64,000 nt of DNA from Sphingomonas xinjiangensis (GCF_014199255.1 NZ_JACIJF010000012.1:25252-89251); one strand, 5' to 3'. Shown: positions 19,307 to 29,885, numbered from the stretch's first letter. The notes: generated by a model from the letters alone, not told the origin. Numbers and translations: made by a program.

Positions 19307-19633
19307 GACGCGATGCCCGATAGCACGTGGATTTGCGGATCCTGTCCAAGCCGGCACTAGCGAGTGAGGCGTGAAGGCCGCCATTCACGTGCTTTCAGGC
19401 ACAGCGTCGCCGGCAGGTTGACGTGATGCCCGATAGCACGTGGATCTCTCCTTTCGGCGATCCTGCGCCTACATAGATGCCTGCGGATCGGAGTTTCCAC
19501 GTGCTTTTAGGCATCGCGTGAAGCCGGCTTCGACACGATGCCCGATAGCACGTGGCGGACTGAATATGTCGGTTCGCCTCGCGGCAAAGAGCGACTCGCG
19601 CCCTTACATCCTCGTGCTTTTAGGCATCGCGTC
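19307..19633. repeat. Iteron cluster 1: three inverted pairs of a 23-bp iteron
   Basis: Six copies of a motif reading CACGTGCTTTNAGGCATC on the plus strand: minus-oriented at 19307-19330, 19420-19443 and 19532-19555 (core ATGCCCGATAGCACGTGG), and plus-oriented at 19386-19408, 19498-19520 and 19611-19633. They alternate regularly, with 54-55 bp inside each pair and 11 bp between pairs, giving modules of 112-113 bp. The last copy ends 2 bp before the repC stop codon. Position upstream of repA marks this as the likely origin and autoregulatory region. Confidence 0.9.
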
Positions 19634-19635
19634 TC

Positions 19636-20985
19636 TCATCTCATCGTTTGCCCTGCCGGTGATCGTCGAGCTAATCCAGTTCGAAGGATCGCTCCGATCG
19701 ACGTGCCGGCGGTGGGGAGTTTGATCGGGTCGACTAAGCTAGAGCGGTTCGTTTCTTTCATGCCGTGCAGCGACCGTCCTAGATTGAGTTCGCCGCGTCG
19801 AGCTTTGTTTGTCATTCCGCGGAGGTAAGCACCGGGCCTGTGGACCTCACCGAGGTGGTATTTTCGGATCGTGGAAATGACAGCAGTGGCTGCGCCGTGA
19901 AGTCCCATGGTGCTGCAGGCCTCGTTCCACGCATGAGAATGAATGGAATGTTGAGCTGAAAGTCGTTTGGCGAGGGCGACCACGCTTTCCCAGGATCGAT
20001 CCCCATACTCAAGCTCACTGCAGAACTCGGGCGCGATCTCGTTGATGAAGCTGGGTGTGATCCCGTGCTTCTCCAAGTCCGTGTCCACTAGGGACGGAGT
20101 AGGAGATGACGGGGTGAGATCACCGCTACTACGGGTTCTCGCATAGCCACTACTGTATTCTGCTTTAGCAGATTGTGTTTGATTCGTAGTTGTAGAGTGC
20201 GTGCAGTTTTTTGCATGCTCGGGTGAGGTTTGAACGTCCTCCTTCTGCACTTCCCCGGCGCTCATCGCGCTTCCGAGCGCTTTCTCTAATGCGTGCTGCT
20301 GTTCCTCAAGCTGCCTCACGCAATCTGCAAGCAGACTGATCTCACGGACGGCTCGCATCTGATGGCATGAGGTCTGTGCAAGTGTCAGCGCCTCATTTGC
20401 GACGGGTATGTCCATTGCAGCGTCCGTTGCGGCTTGGGCCATCGAGCGGATTTTCCGACGGCAGGCTGACAGTCGCTTACGAAGAGCGGAGACTGCCTTG
20501 TCCTGCAACGCTCCTTTCGTAGCCACAGCTGTGAACTCGCTGTAGCGCGCGCCTATCGGTGCTAAGACGATGCCATAGGCCCACTTAAGCGTGCCATCCG
20601 CAGCGCGCTGCCCGCCACGATGGCCGTTGGGGCTGTCGCGGAAAGCGATAAGGCCAAGAAGTTGAGCCTGATTCAGCAGGTTCTGGAGCTGGCGTATACC
20701 TATGCCGAGTTTCGATGCCAAAAGCTCGTTGCTTGGCCAGACGATTGGCGTTGACCCCGCTTTCCAATCTTGCGGCTTGGTCCAGGAGAATAGCAAGTCC
20801 ATCAGCGCGACCATACGCAGCGGGACGTTGGAATATGGCGCGGCTTTTTTGAGCGCTAATAGCGCCTGCCCCGGCGTCAATCCTTCGTCCAGACCTCTGA
20901 ACTCACTACAAAGGCGGTCTGCCGTGGCCGACGCTTCGTTGAAGCGGCGAAGGCCGCGTCCCGGCTTTCGGGCGCAGAGTATCAT
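19636..20985 (-). CDS. repC: RP-C-type plasmid replication protein (RepC-like)
   Basis: 449 aa, the normal RepC length. Residues about 45-180 match the RP-C N-terminal winged-helix region: ALKKAAPYSNVPLRMVALMD, IVWPSNELLASKLGIGIRQL, LIAFRDSPNGHRGGQR, WAYGIVLAPIGARYSEF. The C-terminal part (SWESVVALAKRLSAQHSIHS...GAYLRGMTNKARRGEL) fits the RP-C C-terminal domain, and a Ser/Thr-rich linker joins them. RepC is the initiator of repABC plasmids, but no repAB pair adjoins it here. The ATG at 20985 follows GGGGAG by 6 nt, and that Shine-Dalgarno sequence lies in a small hairpin. Iterons of one family flank the gene on both sides. Confidence 0.9.
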   Translation of the reverse strand: MILCARKPGRGLRRFNEASATADRLCSEFRGLDEGLTPGQALLALKKAAPYSNVPLRMVALMDLLFSWTKPQDWKAGSTPIVWPSNELLASKLGIGIRQLQNLLNQAQLLGLIAFRDSPNGHRGGQRAADGTLKWAYGIVLAPIGARYSEFTAVATKGALQDKAVSALRKRLSACRRKIRSMAQAATDAAMDIPVANEALTLAQTSCHQMRAVREISLLADCVRQLEEQQHALEKALGSAMSAGEVQKEDVQTSPEHAKNCTHSTTTNQTQSAKAEYSSGYARTRSSGDLTPSSPTPSLVDTDLEKHGITPSFINEIAPEFCSELEYGDRSWESVVALAKRLSAQHSIHSHAWNEACSTMGLHGAATAVISTIRKYHLGEVHRPGAYLRGMTNKARRGELNLGRSLHGMKETNRSSLVDPIKLPTAGTSIGAILRTGLARRSPAGQTMR

Positions 20986-20991
20986 TCGGTT

Positions 20992-21006
20992 CTCCCCAGT
21001 AGGGAG
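20992..21006 (-). promoter_or_regulatory. Hairpin over the repC ribosome-binding site (S-element-like)
   Basis: On the minus strand CTCCC (21006-21002) can pair with GGGAG (20996-20992) across a 5-nt loop. This buries the Shine-Dalgarno GGGGAG located 6 nt before the repC ATG. In repABC plasmids such a structure forms when the counter-transcribed RNA binds the leader and shuts off repC. Confidence 0.6.
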
Positions 21007-21016
21007 CCGTGCAGGT

Positions 21017-21030
21017 CACGGGAACCCGTG
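21017..21030. promoter_or_regulatory. Palindrome in the repC leader
   Basis: CACGGGAACCCGTG, two perfect 6-bp arms with a 2-nt centre, 32 bp upstream of the repC start. It could be a protein-binding site or part of an alternative leader fold. Confidence 0.4.
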
Positions 21031-21052
21031 GCGCGCAAAGGCACGCTTTGGG

Positions 21053-21080
21053 TTGCACAATGGAACGAGGAGGCTAGAAC
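21053..21080 (+). promoter_or_regulatory. Possible promoter for the antisense RNA
   Basis: TTGCAC (21053-21058) and TAGAAC (21075-21080), 16 bp apart, resemble sigma-70 boxes facing away from repC. Transcription would begin near 21087, just ahead of the terminator hairpin. Confidence 0.4.
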
Positions 21081-21086
21081 AGACTT

Positions 21087-21143
21087 GCTACGGGTCGTGC
21101 TAGTCACACCTCGAAAAGCCCGGCCATTGTGCCGGGCTTTTCA
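21087..21143 (+). ncRNA. Candidate counter-transcribed RNA (ctRNA) antisense to the repC leader
   Basis: The predicted transcript starts about 7 nt after the -10 box and stops in the T-run of the terminator hairpin at 21114-21141, about 57 nt in all. Size, position about 100-160 bp upstream of repC, opposite polarity and a single terminator stem match the ctRNA of repABC plasmids, which limits repC expression and sets copy number and incompatibility. Both ends are predictions. Confidence 0.5.
21114..21141. terminator. Bidirectional intrinsic terminator upstream of repC
   Basis: AAAAGCCCGG (21114-21123) and CCGGGCTTTT (21132-21141) form a perfect stem with an 8-nt loop. Each strand ends in four T. 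It would end a plus-strand RNA, and would also attenuate transcription entering repC from the iteron side. Confidence 0.85.
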
Positions 21144-21267
21144 TCTCTGCAGGGCTTCTCCCTTGTTTGTTCATCCGGGTCGATCAACCTGGATGTGGCG
21201 TGGTGGCATCCACGGCAACCACGTGAGGAACTTACTGGCGGCCGAGCGTAAGAGTCACACTTGACGG

Positions 21268-21701
21268 CACGTGCTTTCGGGCATCCCTAGTGAGAAATCC
21301 TCGTGCTATCGGGCAACACGTACCTGGATCCTCGTGCTTTCGGGCATCGGGTCTATGAGGATACACGTGCTATCGGGCATTGCGTCATGCGCATCATTGG
21401 TCCCGGAGTGGCGATTCGAACGAGGCCCTGTTCTGATGGCGGCGGTCGTGGGGAGGCATGACGCACGGCGGCTGCCGCGGAGCCCAAAAAACACGGCTTT
21501 TTTGAGCTGTGGCGGGCACGTGCTTTTGGGCATCACGTGAGACATAATGATGTTTTGGCACGCACTTAGGTGAGTACGTTCAGAGCAGCTTACAGGTACG
21601 TGGACAGCTATTGGCACGTGCTATCGCGCATAGCTCGCGGGCTTTCATGGATGCCACGCTACCTGCATCGCTTAAACTCACGTGCTATCAGGCATCGCGT
21701 C
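21268..21701 (+). repeat. Iteron cluster 2: seven direct repeats upstream of repC
   Basis: Copies of CACGTGCTWTCGGGCATC-type iterons, all plus-oriented, at 21268-21290, 21300-21322, 21331-21353, 21364-21386, 21517-21539, 21615-21637 and 21679-21701; a decayed copy may lie at 21762-21784. The first four are 31-33 bp apart, three helical turns. The sequence is the same family as cluster 1 next to repA. Confidence 0.9.
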
Positions 21702-21784
21702 TGCTTCGGTTGCGGAAACACGCATCGTTCCGATGTCGGTTTCGGCGAGCTGAGGTAGCAGCTCGTGCTCTTGGATATCGGATC

Positions 21785-23267
21785 GCTGCAGATCTGGTCG
21801 CCGATCAGTGCGGCTAGATCCGGTAGCCGACATTCCACCGCCATTCCATCCTGAAGCGGATTGGCTATGAGGACGGTGCTGATCCCTGTCGGGATCATGA
21901 TGTCTAAGCTTCGGGAAGAGTAGCCGGCTGAGTATGCGACGAGGCGAGGTCCTGTCTTAAGGTTCGGCGGCTTTGCCCTGCCTGCTCTCTGTGAAAGAGG
22001 CGGTTCCGCCTTCGACCTCCTGGCTCCCGTCGCCGAGCCTTCTTGTGACCTTCCGATCCCAGTTGGCGCGGCGCTAGGACGGCTCAGAGCACGATCGTAA
22101 CCGCGTCTGCAAAAAAGCGGCCAACCATAGGATTGCGACGCTCGCGTCGGCAAAGCGAACGCAGAAGCCGAGCGGCGGCAACACTCCGCCCCGTCGCCGT
22201 TCAATCCGCCAGCTAGGGCCCGCCGGCCTCCGGGCGGATGCCGCTTAAACGGGTCTACATGCCGAATTGAGCATCGATACCGAAGCTGCCTCACGAACCG
22301 CTTTCACAACGCGCGTTGCTTTCGATGATAACGTATACGGCATCACATCGCTCTAAATGATAGTACATGTCGGGGATTGGAGAAAAGATTTCCACGTGGA
22401 GGTACGCCACTTAGAGCATTTGCATCAATAAGCGGGTTCAGAACGCTCTTCAGCACCCGACATTGTCTTGGTCCCGGCGGCGGCAGAGGAACCGCGTCGT
22501 CGATGTTGGTGATCCTCACGATACAGCGCGAGGACTAACATTGGTAGAACTATCCTGAAAAGATCGCCCAAGGTTGGAATAGGTGTCACCACAGCCAACG
22601 GAGGGGAATTCGCCGTTGCTGATCACGACTTTACCAGATCTCAACTACATGCATTACCGTGTCACTCGAGGATGTCGTCGGACCTGCGGACGTCTCACGC
22701 GGAGCGGCCGTCCGCAGATCCTACGTCGAAGCGCCGAAAAAGGGAGAAACGGCGCCCGCCGTGGCCCACTCACAGGGAGCTTGAGCCTCAGGCGACATGG
22801 TGTAGAGGCCCAGCTTTATCAAGCTCTTAATCCCAAAGATCAAGTTGGTTTAAGCGCCAGAACGCCCTGCGCACAGTACGGAGTGTTGCTTTCGCTTCAA
22901 CTTTCTAGGAGATGCTGGTCCCGCGTCTGGTGCGACGCACGAGCTGCTGCACATTCGTTCTCAATGTCGATTCGGCCCATTGCGTAGATCAGTCAATGAG
23001 AGAGGGAGTAGTTTTCTCGTGGGCCTCAGTAAATATCCCCCGCCATACTGTTTCCGAAGCAAATAGCTAGGAACTCGGGGCATTATCCAGAGCTGGCGGG
23101 GCAGGGCTGGGGGCCAGCGGATTGGAGGCGGTCCTTGGGTCTTTGGGCGCGATGAGGTCGTTGAAAACACCATGTCCGGTTGCTGCGAGCGCCGCGTTGG
23201 TGGCTACGGTGCTTTTACGGAGTAGCATGGTAAACAATCAGTTCTTGTGAACACTTACTCTCCGTGA
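21785..23267. other. Gene-free stretch, about 1.5 kb
   Basis: A 211-codon minus-strand frame (21659-22294) runs through the distal iterons and a GC-rich stretch. It has a repetitive basic composition and no ribosome-binding site, so I do not call it. Nothing else is supported before the cyclase gene. Confidence 0.4.
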
Positions 23268-25190
23268 ATGGCTGCGGCGCTTACACCGAACTTCAGAGGA
23301 TCCATCCGCGTAGGCGTCAGCTATTTTTTCCTGGCTGTGCTGACGATTACGGTGACCAGATTTGAGGGCGGCGTAGCCTTCGTCTGGCTCGCGAATGCAG
23401 CATTGCTCGCTCGCCTGCTCACGCTTCGGCAAACCCATTGGCTTCCATCCATATGCGCGTGCGGCCTTGCGGGGTGCCTCGCAACAGCGTCGTTCGGTTT
23501 GGGTCCGGAAGCGGCATTCCCGATGACCGTCGCGAACCTGCTGGAATCAGCCGTCGCTGCAACGCTCATTCAGCGGTTCACGGGCAAGCAAGGCAGCTTC
23601 AAGGGCCAAAGGGCGCTTCTGACCTTCTTCCTTTCTGCGGGCTTAGCAGCGCCTGCCATTTCAGGCCTGATCGGTGCGAGCGTCGTTAGCATGCTTGCCG
23701 CGGGCGGCTACTGGGCGAATTGGAGTGCATGGTTCACGGGTCATGCACTTGGAGCGATAATCTTCACGCCGGTCGCCTTCCACTTTGCCCGGAGAGATGC
23801 CGCGCGATGGATCAGCGCGGCAAGTCGAAGGCGGATCGTCGAGGCAGCGCTACTAGTTCTGTTGGTCGGTGCCGTTAGTGCGGTCGTGTTTGCGCAGCGT
23901 ACCGTTCCACTGCTTTTTCTTCCGACGCTTCCAATAACGGTAGCAACCTTTCGAGGGGGGCGGCTTCCGGCGGCTTTGTCTGTCATCGTGCTGGCGATAG
24001 TCGCTGGCGCATTCACGTTGAGTGGGAGGGGACCAATGAGCCTGATTGATGGCTCGATTGGCACCCAGATCCAGTTCCTACAATTCTACCTCGCGTCTAC
24101 GGTGGTGACCATCCTGCCAGTTTCGACGGAATTGACTCGGCGCAAGGAGATCGTCCGTGCGTTGCGCGCGAGCGAGGCTCGGTATCGCGTCCTGACCGAT
24201 AACTCGACAGATGTGATCCTCAATCTCGATCTAAGCGGCAGGGTTCAGTTTGCCTCACGTGCTGTGCAGCAGATGACTGGGCTGAGCTCAGACCAAGTCG
24301 TCGGAACAAACATCGCCTGCCTTGTCAGGGTAGAGGATGCAGCCGCTGTTCGGCGCGCCACGGAAGCCGCAATGACTGATCCTGGGCTGACATTCACCTT
24401 TGAATGCCGGGTTCCCAGCCAAAGCCGCGAGAACCGCTGGTTTGAAGCACACGCACGCGGTGTGCGGGACGCCGACAGCGTCATCGGCGCAGTCTGCGCG
24501 ATCCGTGATATCACCGAGCGGAAGGCGCTAGAGGATCGCCTTTCAGATGCGGCGTTCACCGATCCGCTAACCGGGATGGCCAATCGCCGCGCTTTCGACG
24601 CTGCCTTGAAGGCCCGTATTGAAGCTTCAACTGACTTTGGGGGATGTGTTGCGATCTTTGACCTCGACTACTTCAAGCGGGTCAACGACAGGTTTGGTCA
24701 TGCTGCCGGCGACGCCGTACTGAGGCAATTCGCCAATATTATTAGGGGGTCAATACGGAATGAAGATTTCGCTGCACGGATTGGTGGCGAGGAGTTCGCG
24801 CTTGTGCTGCCAGGAGCTTCAATAATCCAGGCTCGATTGATTTGCGAGAGACTTCGGAACGAGGCCGCTGCCACTCCCATGCTTCTGGACGCCCAATCAA
24901 TTCGAGTTACGGTCAGCGGTGGCGTCGCCGGGTATTCGGCGCGCTCTGCTCCCAACGTCGTACTTGCTGAGGCCGATGCCGCGCTCTATGAGTCGAAGGC
25001 TAAGGGCAGAAATCGCCTGACTTCTTCGTCTAAAGCAACTGCCAATTATTTATCAACGTGTGTGGAGGACGGTGCCGCGCGAGCGGGCGGGCCGAGTTTT
25101 CCGCCCTACGGGCCTAGGCCTGACTCAAGGCTAGCGCTGGAGGGCGGCGGCCCCGAGCTTCTCTCGATCGCGGTGAGGCAAGTAAGTTAA
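23268..25190 (+). CDS. Membrane diguanylate cyclase, MASE1-PAS-GGDEF
   Basis: 640 aa. About eight membrane segments at 15-290 form a MASE1-type sensor (FEGGVAFVWLANAALLA, FTGHALGAIIFTPVAF). A PAS domain follows at about 300-420 (ASEARYRVLTDNSTDVILNL...IRDITERKALE), then a GGDEF domain (DPLTGMANRRAFD) with the active-site motif GGEEF at 506-510 and an intact product-inhibition site RNED at 497-500, exactly five residues before it. It should make cyclic di-GMP, which promotes exopolysaccharide and attachment. The ATG at 23268 is the first possible start, since a stop precedes it directly. No good ribosome-binding site is visible, so translation may be weak. About 60 residues after GGDEF are low-complexity. 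Confidence 0.9.
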   Translation: MAAALTPNFRGSIRVGVSYFFLAVLTITVTRFEGGVAFVWLANAALLARLLTLRQTHWLPSICACGLAGCLATASFGLGPEAAFPMTVANLLESAVAATLIQRFTGKQGSFKGQRALLTFFLSAGLAAPAISGLIGASVVSMLAAGGYWANWSAWFTGHALGAIIFTPVAFHFARRDAARWISAASRRRIVEAALLVLLVGAVSAVVFAQRTVPLLFLPTLPITVATFRGGRLPAALSVIVLAIVAGAFTLSGRGPMSLIDGSIGTQIQFLQFYLASTVVTILPVSTELTRRKEIVRALRASEARYRVLTDNSTDVILNLDLSGRVQFASRAVQQMTGLSSDQVVGTNIACLVRVEDAAAVRRATEAAMTDPGLTFTFECRVPSQSRENRWFEAHARGVRDADSVIGAVCAIRDITERKALEDRLSDAAFTDPLTGMANRRAFDAALKARIEASTDFGGCVAIFDLDYFKRVNDRFGHAAGDAVLRQFANIIRGSIRNEDFAARIGGEEFALVLPGASIIQARLICERLRNEAAATPMLLDAQSIRVTVSGGVAGYSARSAPNVVLAEADAALYESKAKGRNRLTSSSKATANYLSTCVEDGAARAGGPSFPPYGPRPDSRLALEGGGPELLSIAVRQVS

Positions 25191-25232
25191 TCAGAAGGCA
25201 GCAGAACGACGCATCGCTGCTGATCGAGCTCA

Positions 25233-25850
25233 CTAAACGTTTGCGTCACCGTGAATACCGTTCGCTGACGAGAGGTTGGTTGGGCCGCATGTCCAGCAAG
25301 AGCAACACTGCGTCTCCTCCGCTCCGAAGGAATCCCAACCGTAGCTCGACGGCCTGCGAACCGCCGCTACGATCGTCTGGGCACCGGCGATGTCCGATAT
25401 TTCGGCGGTGGTGAGGTTGACCATCAGCAGCCGTCCATCGGTATCGACGGTGATCTGCCGCTTGTGTCGAACAACCTTCTTGCCGGCATCAAACTCGCGC
25501 TTTTCTGCGGCTGGCGTCTTAATCGAACGGATATCAACAACGGCAGCGGTCGGACTCTGCTCGCGCCCGTCGTGCTCCCGATCGAGCATCAGCGTGACAC
25601 CGTGGATGGTCCGGAACGACAACCGGCGAACCACGCGGCGGAACCACAAATACACGGCCTGCCAAGGCGGAAAGTCGTTCGGCAGCATCCGCTACCCGCC
25701 GCCTGTCCGCGCTTGCTAGCGAAGCGCGTCGAGGACTTGGCGCAGGTCGTCGCCGGCTGCCGGCCACGTCTGACCACCGACGACAGTAGCGGCTGGATGA
25801 CAGCAACTCGTCGTCCCTCAGATCCGTCGGGTAGCGTTTCGGCCGCTTCT
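25233..25850 (-). pseudogene. Degenerate IS5-family transposase
   Basis: The minus strand gives RYPTDLRDDEL near 25840, then after a frameshift RMLPNDFPPWQAVYLWFRRV, HGREQSPTAAVVDIRSIK (first catalytic Asp), FDAGKKVVRHKRQITVDTDG (second Asp) and AGAQTIVAAVRRP. It then loses homology near 25330. The N-terminus is frameshifted and the C-terminal ERFF-type end is missing, so it is inactive. A C-terminal piece of a related element is at 47143-47424. Confidence 0.8.
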
Positions 25851-26110
25851 CGAATCCAGCCATCCGGCCACGGCTCGCTAAGGGTCTCCAACCCGAGATT
25901 GCATTAGGCCGATGACAGCAAACTCAGCCATTCTCAAACGGTCTCTTAGCGGGAGCACCGCGAGCAAGTTGCGCCCCCAGATTGGCGGCAGTCGCGACGA
26001 TTCGCGCGTTCTCATCGAATGCACGGCTGAATCTAGAAAGATCCCGACTACCTTCCTCGTATAAGCCCCGCTGTCCGCCTCGTGGGGTAAGTGCCTTGGA
26101 GTTTGCGCGC
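25851..26110. other. Short gene-free stretch
   Basis: A 75-codon minus-strand frame spanning 25924-26151 shows a plausible helical end (AFDENARIVATAANLGAQLA) but overlaps the next small gene and has no ribosome-binding site; not called. Confidence 0.35.
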
Positions 26111-26308
26111 CTAAAAGGTGAGGTTCCGCCGAGCCATTTCTGCCGAAGCAAACTGAGCTAAGGGCGTTCGAGGATTTGCCAGAAAAATGTCTGCGAGATC
26201 CAGTAGATCGTCGTCCTTAAGCGCTGCGATCGAAGCATCGATCTGGATGAGGCTCTTGATCGCGCGAGAGCCGCGATCGGATTGCCATTTCAATCGTGTT
26301 TTAAGCAT
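26111..26308 (-). CDS. Small hypothetical protein, 65 aa
   Basis: The sequence looks protein-like: IDASIAALKDDDLLDLADIF is a regular amphipathic helix and the tail PLAQFASAEMARRNLTF resembles small helical proteins common in sphingomonads. I recognise no domain. The ribosome-binding site is weak. It stands alone between a dead transposase and a gene-free stretch. Confidence 0.5.
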   Translation of the reverse strand: MLKTRLKWQSDRGSRAIKSLIQIDASIAALKDDDLLDLADIFLANPRTPLAQFASAEMARRNLTF

Positions 26309-26828
26309 ATCAAAGGTTTAGCATAAGAGATGATGCTACTTCCAGTGAAGAAAGGTTCAATCAAGCGGACGGCTGGAGACAGGTTAAGCCCGAGAGAAAA
26401 ATACGCGCTCAACAACAATGAGCATGGCCAACGTCGAGAACAACGAAATAGTTTCTAATCGGCTAGCGCCGCGATGTGCTAGGCCGGCGCTGTAGCGGCT
26501 ACTTCAGCCGGATAGCCATCAAAGTGAACGTTGCCATCATAGCGTGGTCTACATCAAAAAGTTCAGTCCTGCACCTAGCCTGGCTTTGCATCTGTGCAGG
26601 CTGATGGATGCCATCAGCGCCGCTTTGATGGCGCCTTCCCGATGATGTGGGCGCCTGGTAAATGCGGCGTTAGGAATGCGCCAGTCGAAATTGGGAACTG
26701 CTGCCCCTGATGATCATTGATTAGGAGCAAGCGATCCGCTCGATAGCCCAAACGCCGTCGTTTCAAAGAGTTGCGACCGAGATTGATCCATATCAGTCGA
26801 ATCGCTTCAAGACGGTTTATGTCACATC
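26309..26828. other. Gene-free stretch, 520 bp
   Basis: No supported coding sequence, hairpin or repeat seen. Confidence 0.4.
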
Positions 26829-27071
26829 ATGATTGAGCGTCACAACATGCTTGCGCTGAACGACACAACCGAAGCAATTGTTGAGCGGTTTGGAGCCCTT
26901 GCGTTCCGCCTGATCGAGGAAGAGGTCATACGCGCGATCGCCCGAAATGATGATGACGCTGCGGCGGTGTGGAAGGCAAAGCTCATTGAGGTAAACTCGC
27001 TCTCCGCTGCCCCTGGTCCTGCTCCCTCTTCAGAAAATTATCATTCATCCGACGGCCGCACCGACAGCTGA
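26829..27071 (+). CDS. Small protein with RNDDDAA motif (paralogue of 11733-11981)
   Basis: 80 aa. FRLIEEEVIRAIARNDDDAAAVWKAKL is an acidic amphipathic helix matching the small protein at 11733. Start may be the ATG at 26829 or at 26847; neither has a strong ribosome-binding site. After residue 60 the tail is Ser/Pro-rich and disordered. It lies 194 bp before pgm on the same strand. Function unknown; the resemblance between the two copies is what supports it. Confidence 0.5.
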   Translation: MIERHNMLALNDTTEAIVERFGALAFRLIEEEVIRAIARNDDDAAAVWKAKLIEVNSLSAAPGPAPSSENYHSSDGRTDS

Positions 27072-27259
27072 ATCGTTCCTCACGTGGTAGTATGGCTCGC
27101 GCGCAGGCGCGAGAAGTAAGGGTGTCTGCTCCAAGTTCGGACGCTTTCCTTCGCTCCTCGCGGCATTGGCCGTGCATGAGCGAATACCGGAACTCAGATC
27201 GGCGCTAAAGTTCCCCGCGCGTTCTAATCCCTTTACCTGGCATGCTGGTTTGGCAATGA

Positions 27260-28894
<1,635 letters not shown>

Positions 28895-29175
28895 GCGGCA
28901 ACCGACCTGCACCTTGCTATGATCGAGGAGCAGGTCGGCGCGCGTAATTCGCGGGCATCTTAAGCTTCCGACTGACAAGTGCCCGTCGAGACTTCGCGCC
29001 TCCTGCTTCCAAGTTGCGGTCACTCTCTTTGTATGGCTTCGCGTTGCAAGGGTAGTTCGACGATCTGACTTAGGGTCGAGTTTACGACATAGCCGACGCC
29101 GAGGGGACTCACGAGGCGGCCCAGCGTTCCGCGATGCGGGTAGTCGTAGGCTAGAGCGCGAACGGACAGGCGCCG
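28895..29175. other. Gene-free stretch after pgm
   Basis: GACCTGC (28910-28916) and GCAGGTC (28931-28937 region) could form a weak long-loop hairpin after pgm. No coding sequence. Confidence 0.35.
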
Positions 29176-29400
29176 GGAGTGGTTTGTCGTACGCGCGAAC
29201 TGCTCGTGCGCCAGCGCACTCAGTTGATTGCCGCTTCGCACGGGCACCTCGCCGAGTTTGGCCACATCGTGCGCCAAGGTTTGGGGGCACGTCGGAAGAT
29301 ATCGAAAACGTCACCAACCTTGCGCCTACCGGCCGTGGCTCGGCCGGCACTGACAGTCATGGCTCAAAGCCTGCAGGCACTGCAGGAGCAGATCGCTCTT
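29176..29400 (+). pseudogene. IS110-family transposase fragment (middle part)
   Basis: RTRELLVRQRTQLIAASHGHLAEFG at about 29187-29262 is the standard stretch after the DEDD domain of IS110 transposases. ARPALTVMAQSLQALQEQI near 29340-29395 is the following helix. Homology is not convincing on either side, and no C-terminal IS110 domain follows. Confidence 0.75.
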
Positions 29401-29693
29401 TCAGGATTAGCTGGTGCCCTTCAAAAAAGGCGGCACTTGGGCCGGAGCAGCCATGGCCGGTTTAGTCGACGCTGTAGAACATTGTGCGTCCATTCGCGAT
29501 TGTGGATTCCCGCCAGCCAGCACAGCGGGTGCCGATCCCGAAGTCCGCCGGGAGGGTGCCGTTTCCCGTCCTCTGTAGAATGCCGAGGGAATGCGACCCG
29601 CAATAGCTGCTAGGGATCACCGCCATCGACTTCGGACGGTTGAACTTCGGCGCTCAGCTGCGGAGTGTTACGTTGCCTGCTAGCGTGGGTAAG
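29401..29693. other. Gene-free stretch
   Basis: Possible further decay of the IS110 fragment; no readable domain. Confidence 0.35.
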
Positions 29694-29885
29694 TTAATGC
29701 TGTGCAGGGTTCACGCTGATGGAGCTTAGCTTGCGCAAAGCCGACGATACCCGCCGTGCGGAGTTCAGGCTGCTCTCGAGGTCACGAGCATACTCCGCGA
29801 GCGCCTTCCTGGAAATGGGATCTCCGAGTTCGTGGCGGAACCGGTTCACGCGGTCCAGCTCCTGTGCAAGCTCTTCGTACCTCAT
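29694..29885 (-). CDS. Small helical hypothetical protein, 63 aa
   Basis: MRYEELAQELDRVNRFRHEL followed by DPISRKALAEYARDLESSL shows heptad-like spacing, suggesting a short coiled coil. ATG at 29885 or GTG at 29897 could be the start. No domain recognised. The regular helix pattern and lack of rare residues favour a real gene. Confidence 0.5.
   Translation of the reverse strand: MRYEELAQELDRVNRFRHELGDPISRKALAEYARDLESSLNSARRVSSALRKLSSISVNPAQH

Noticed and set aside
19307..21701. CRISPR array
   Set aside because: The repeats are iterons: unequal spacers, mixed orientation in cluster 1, and direct association with replication genes.
21659..22294. 211-codon minus-strand frame
   Set aside because: Runs through iterons, has no ribosome-binding site and a repetitive Arg/Pro/Ser composition.
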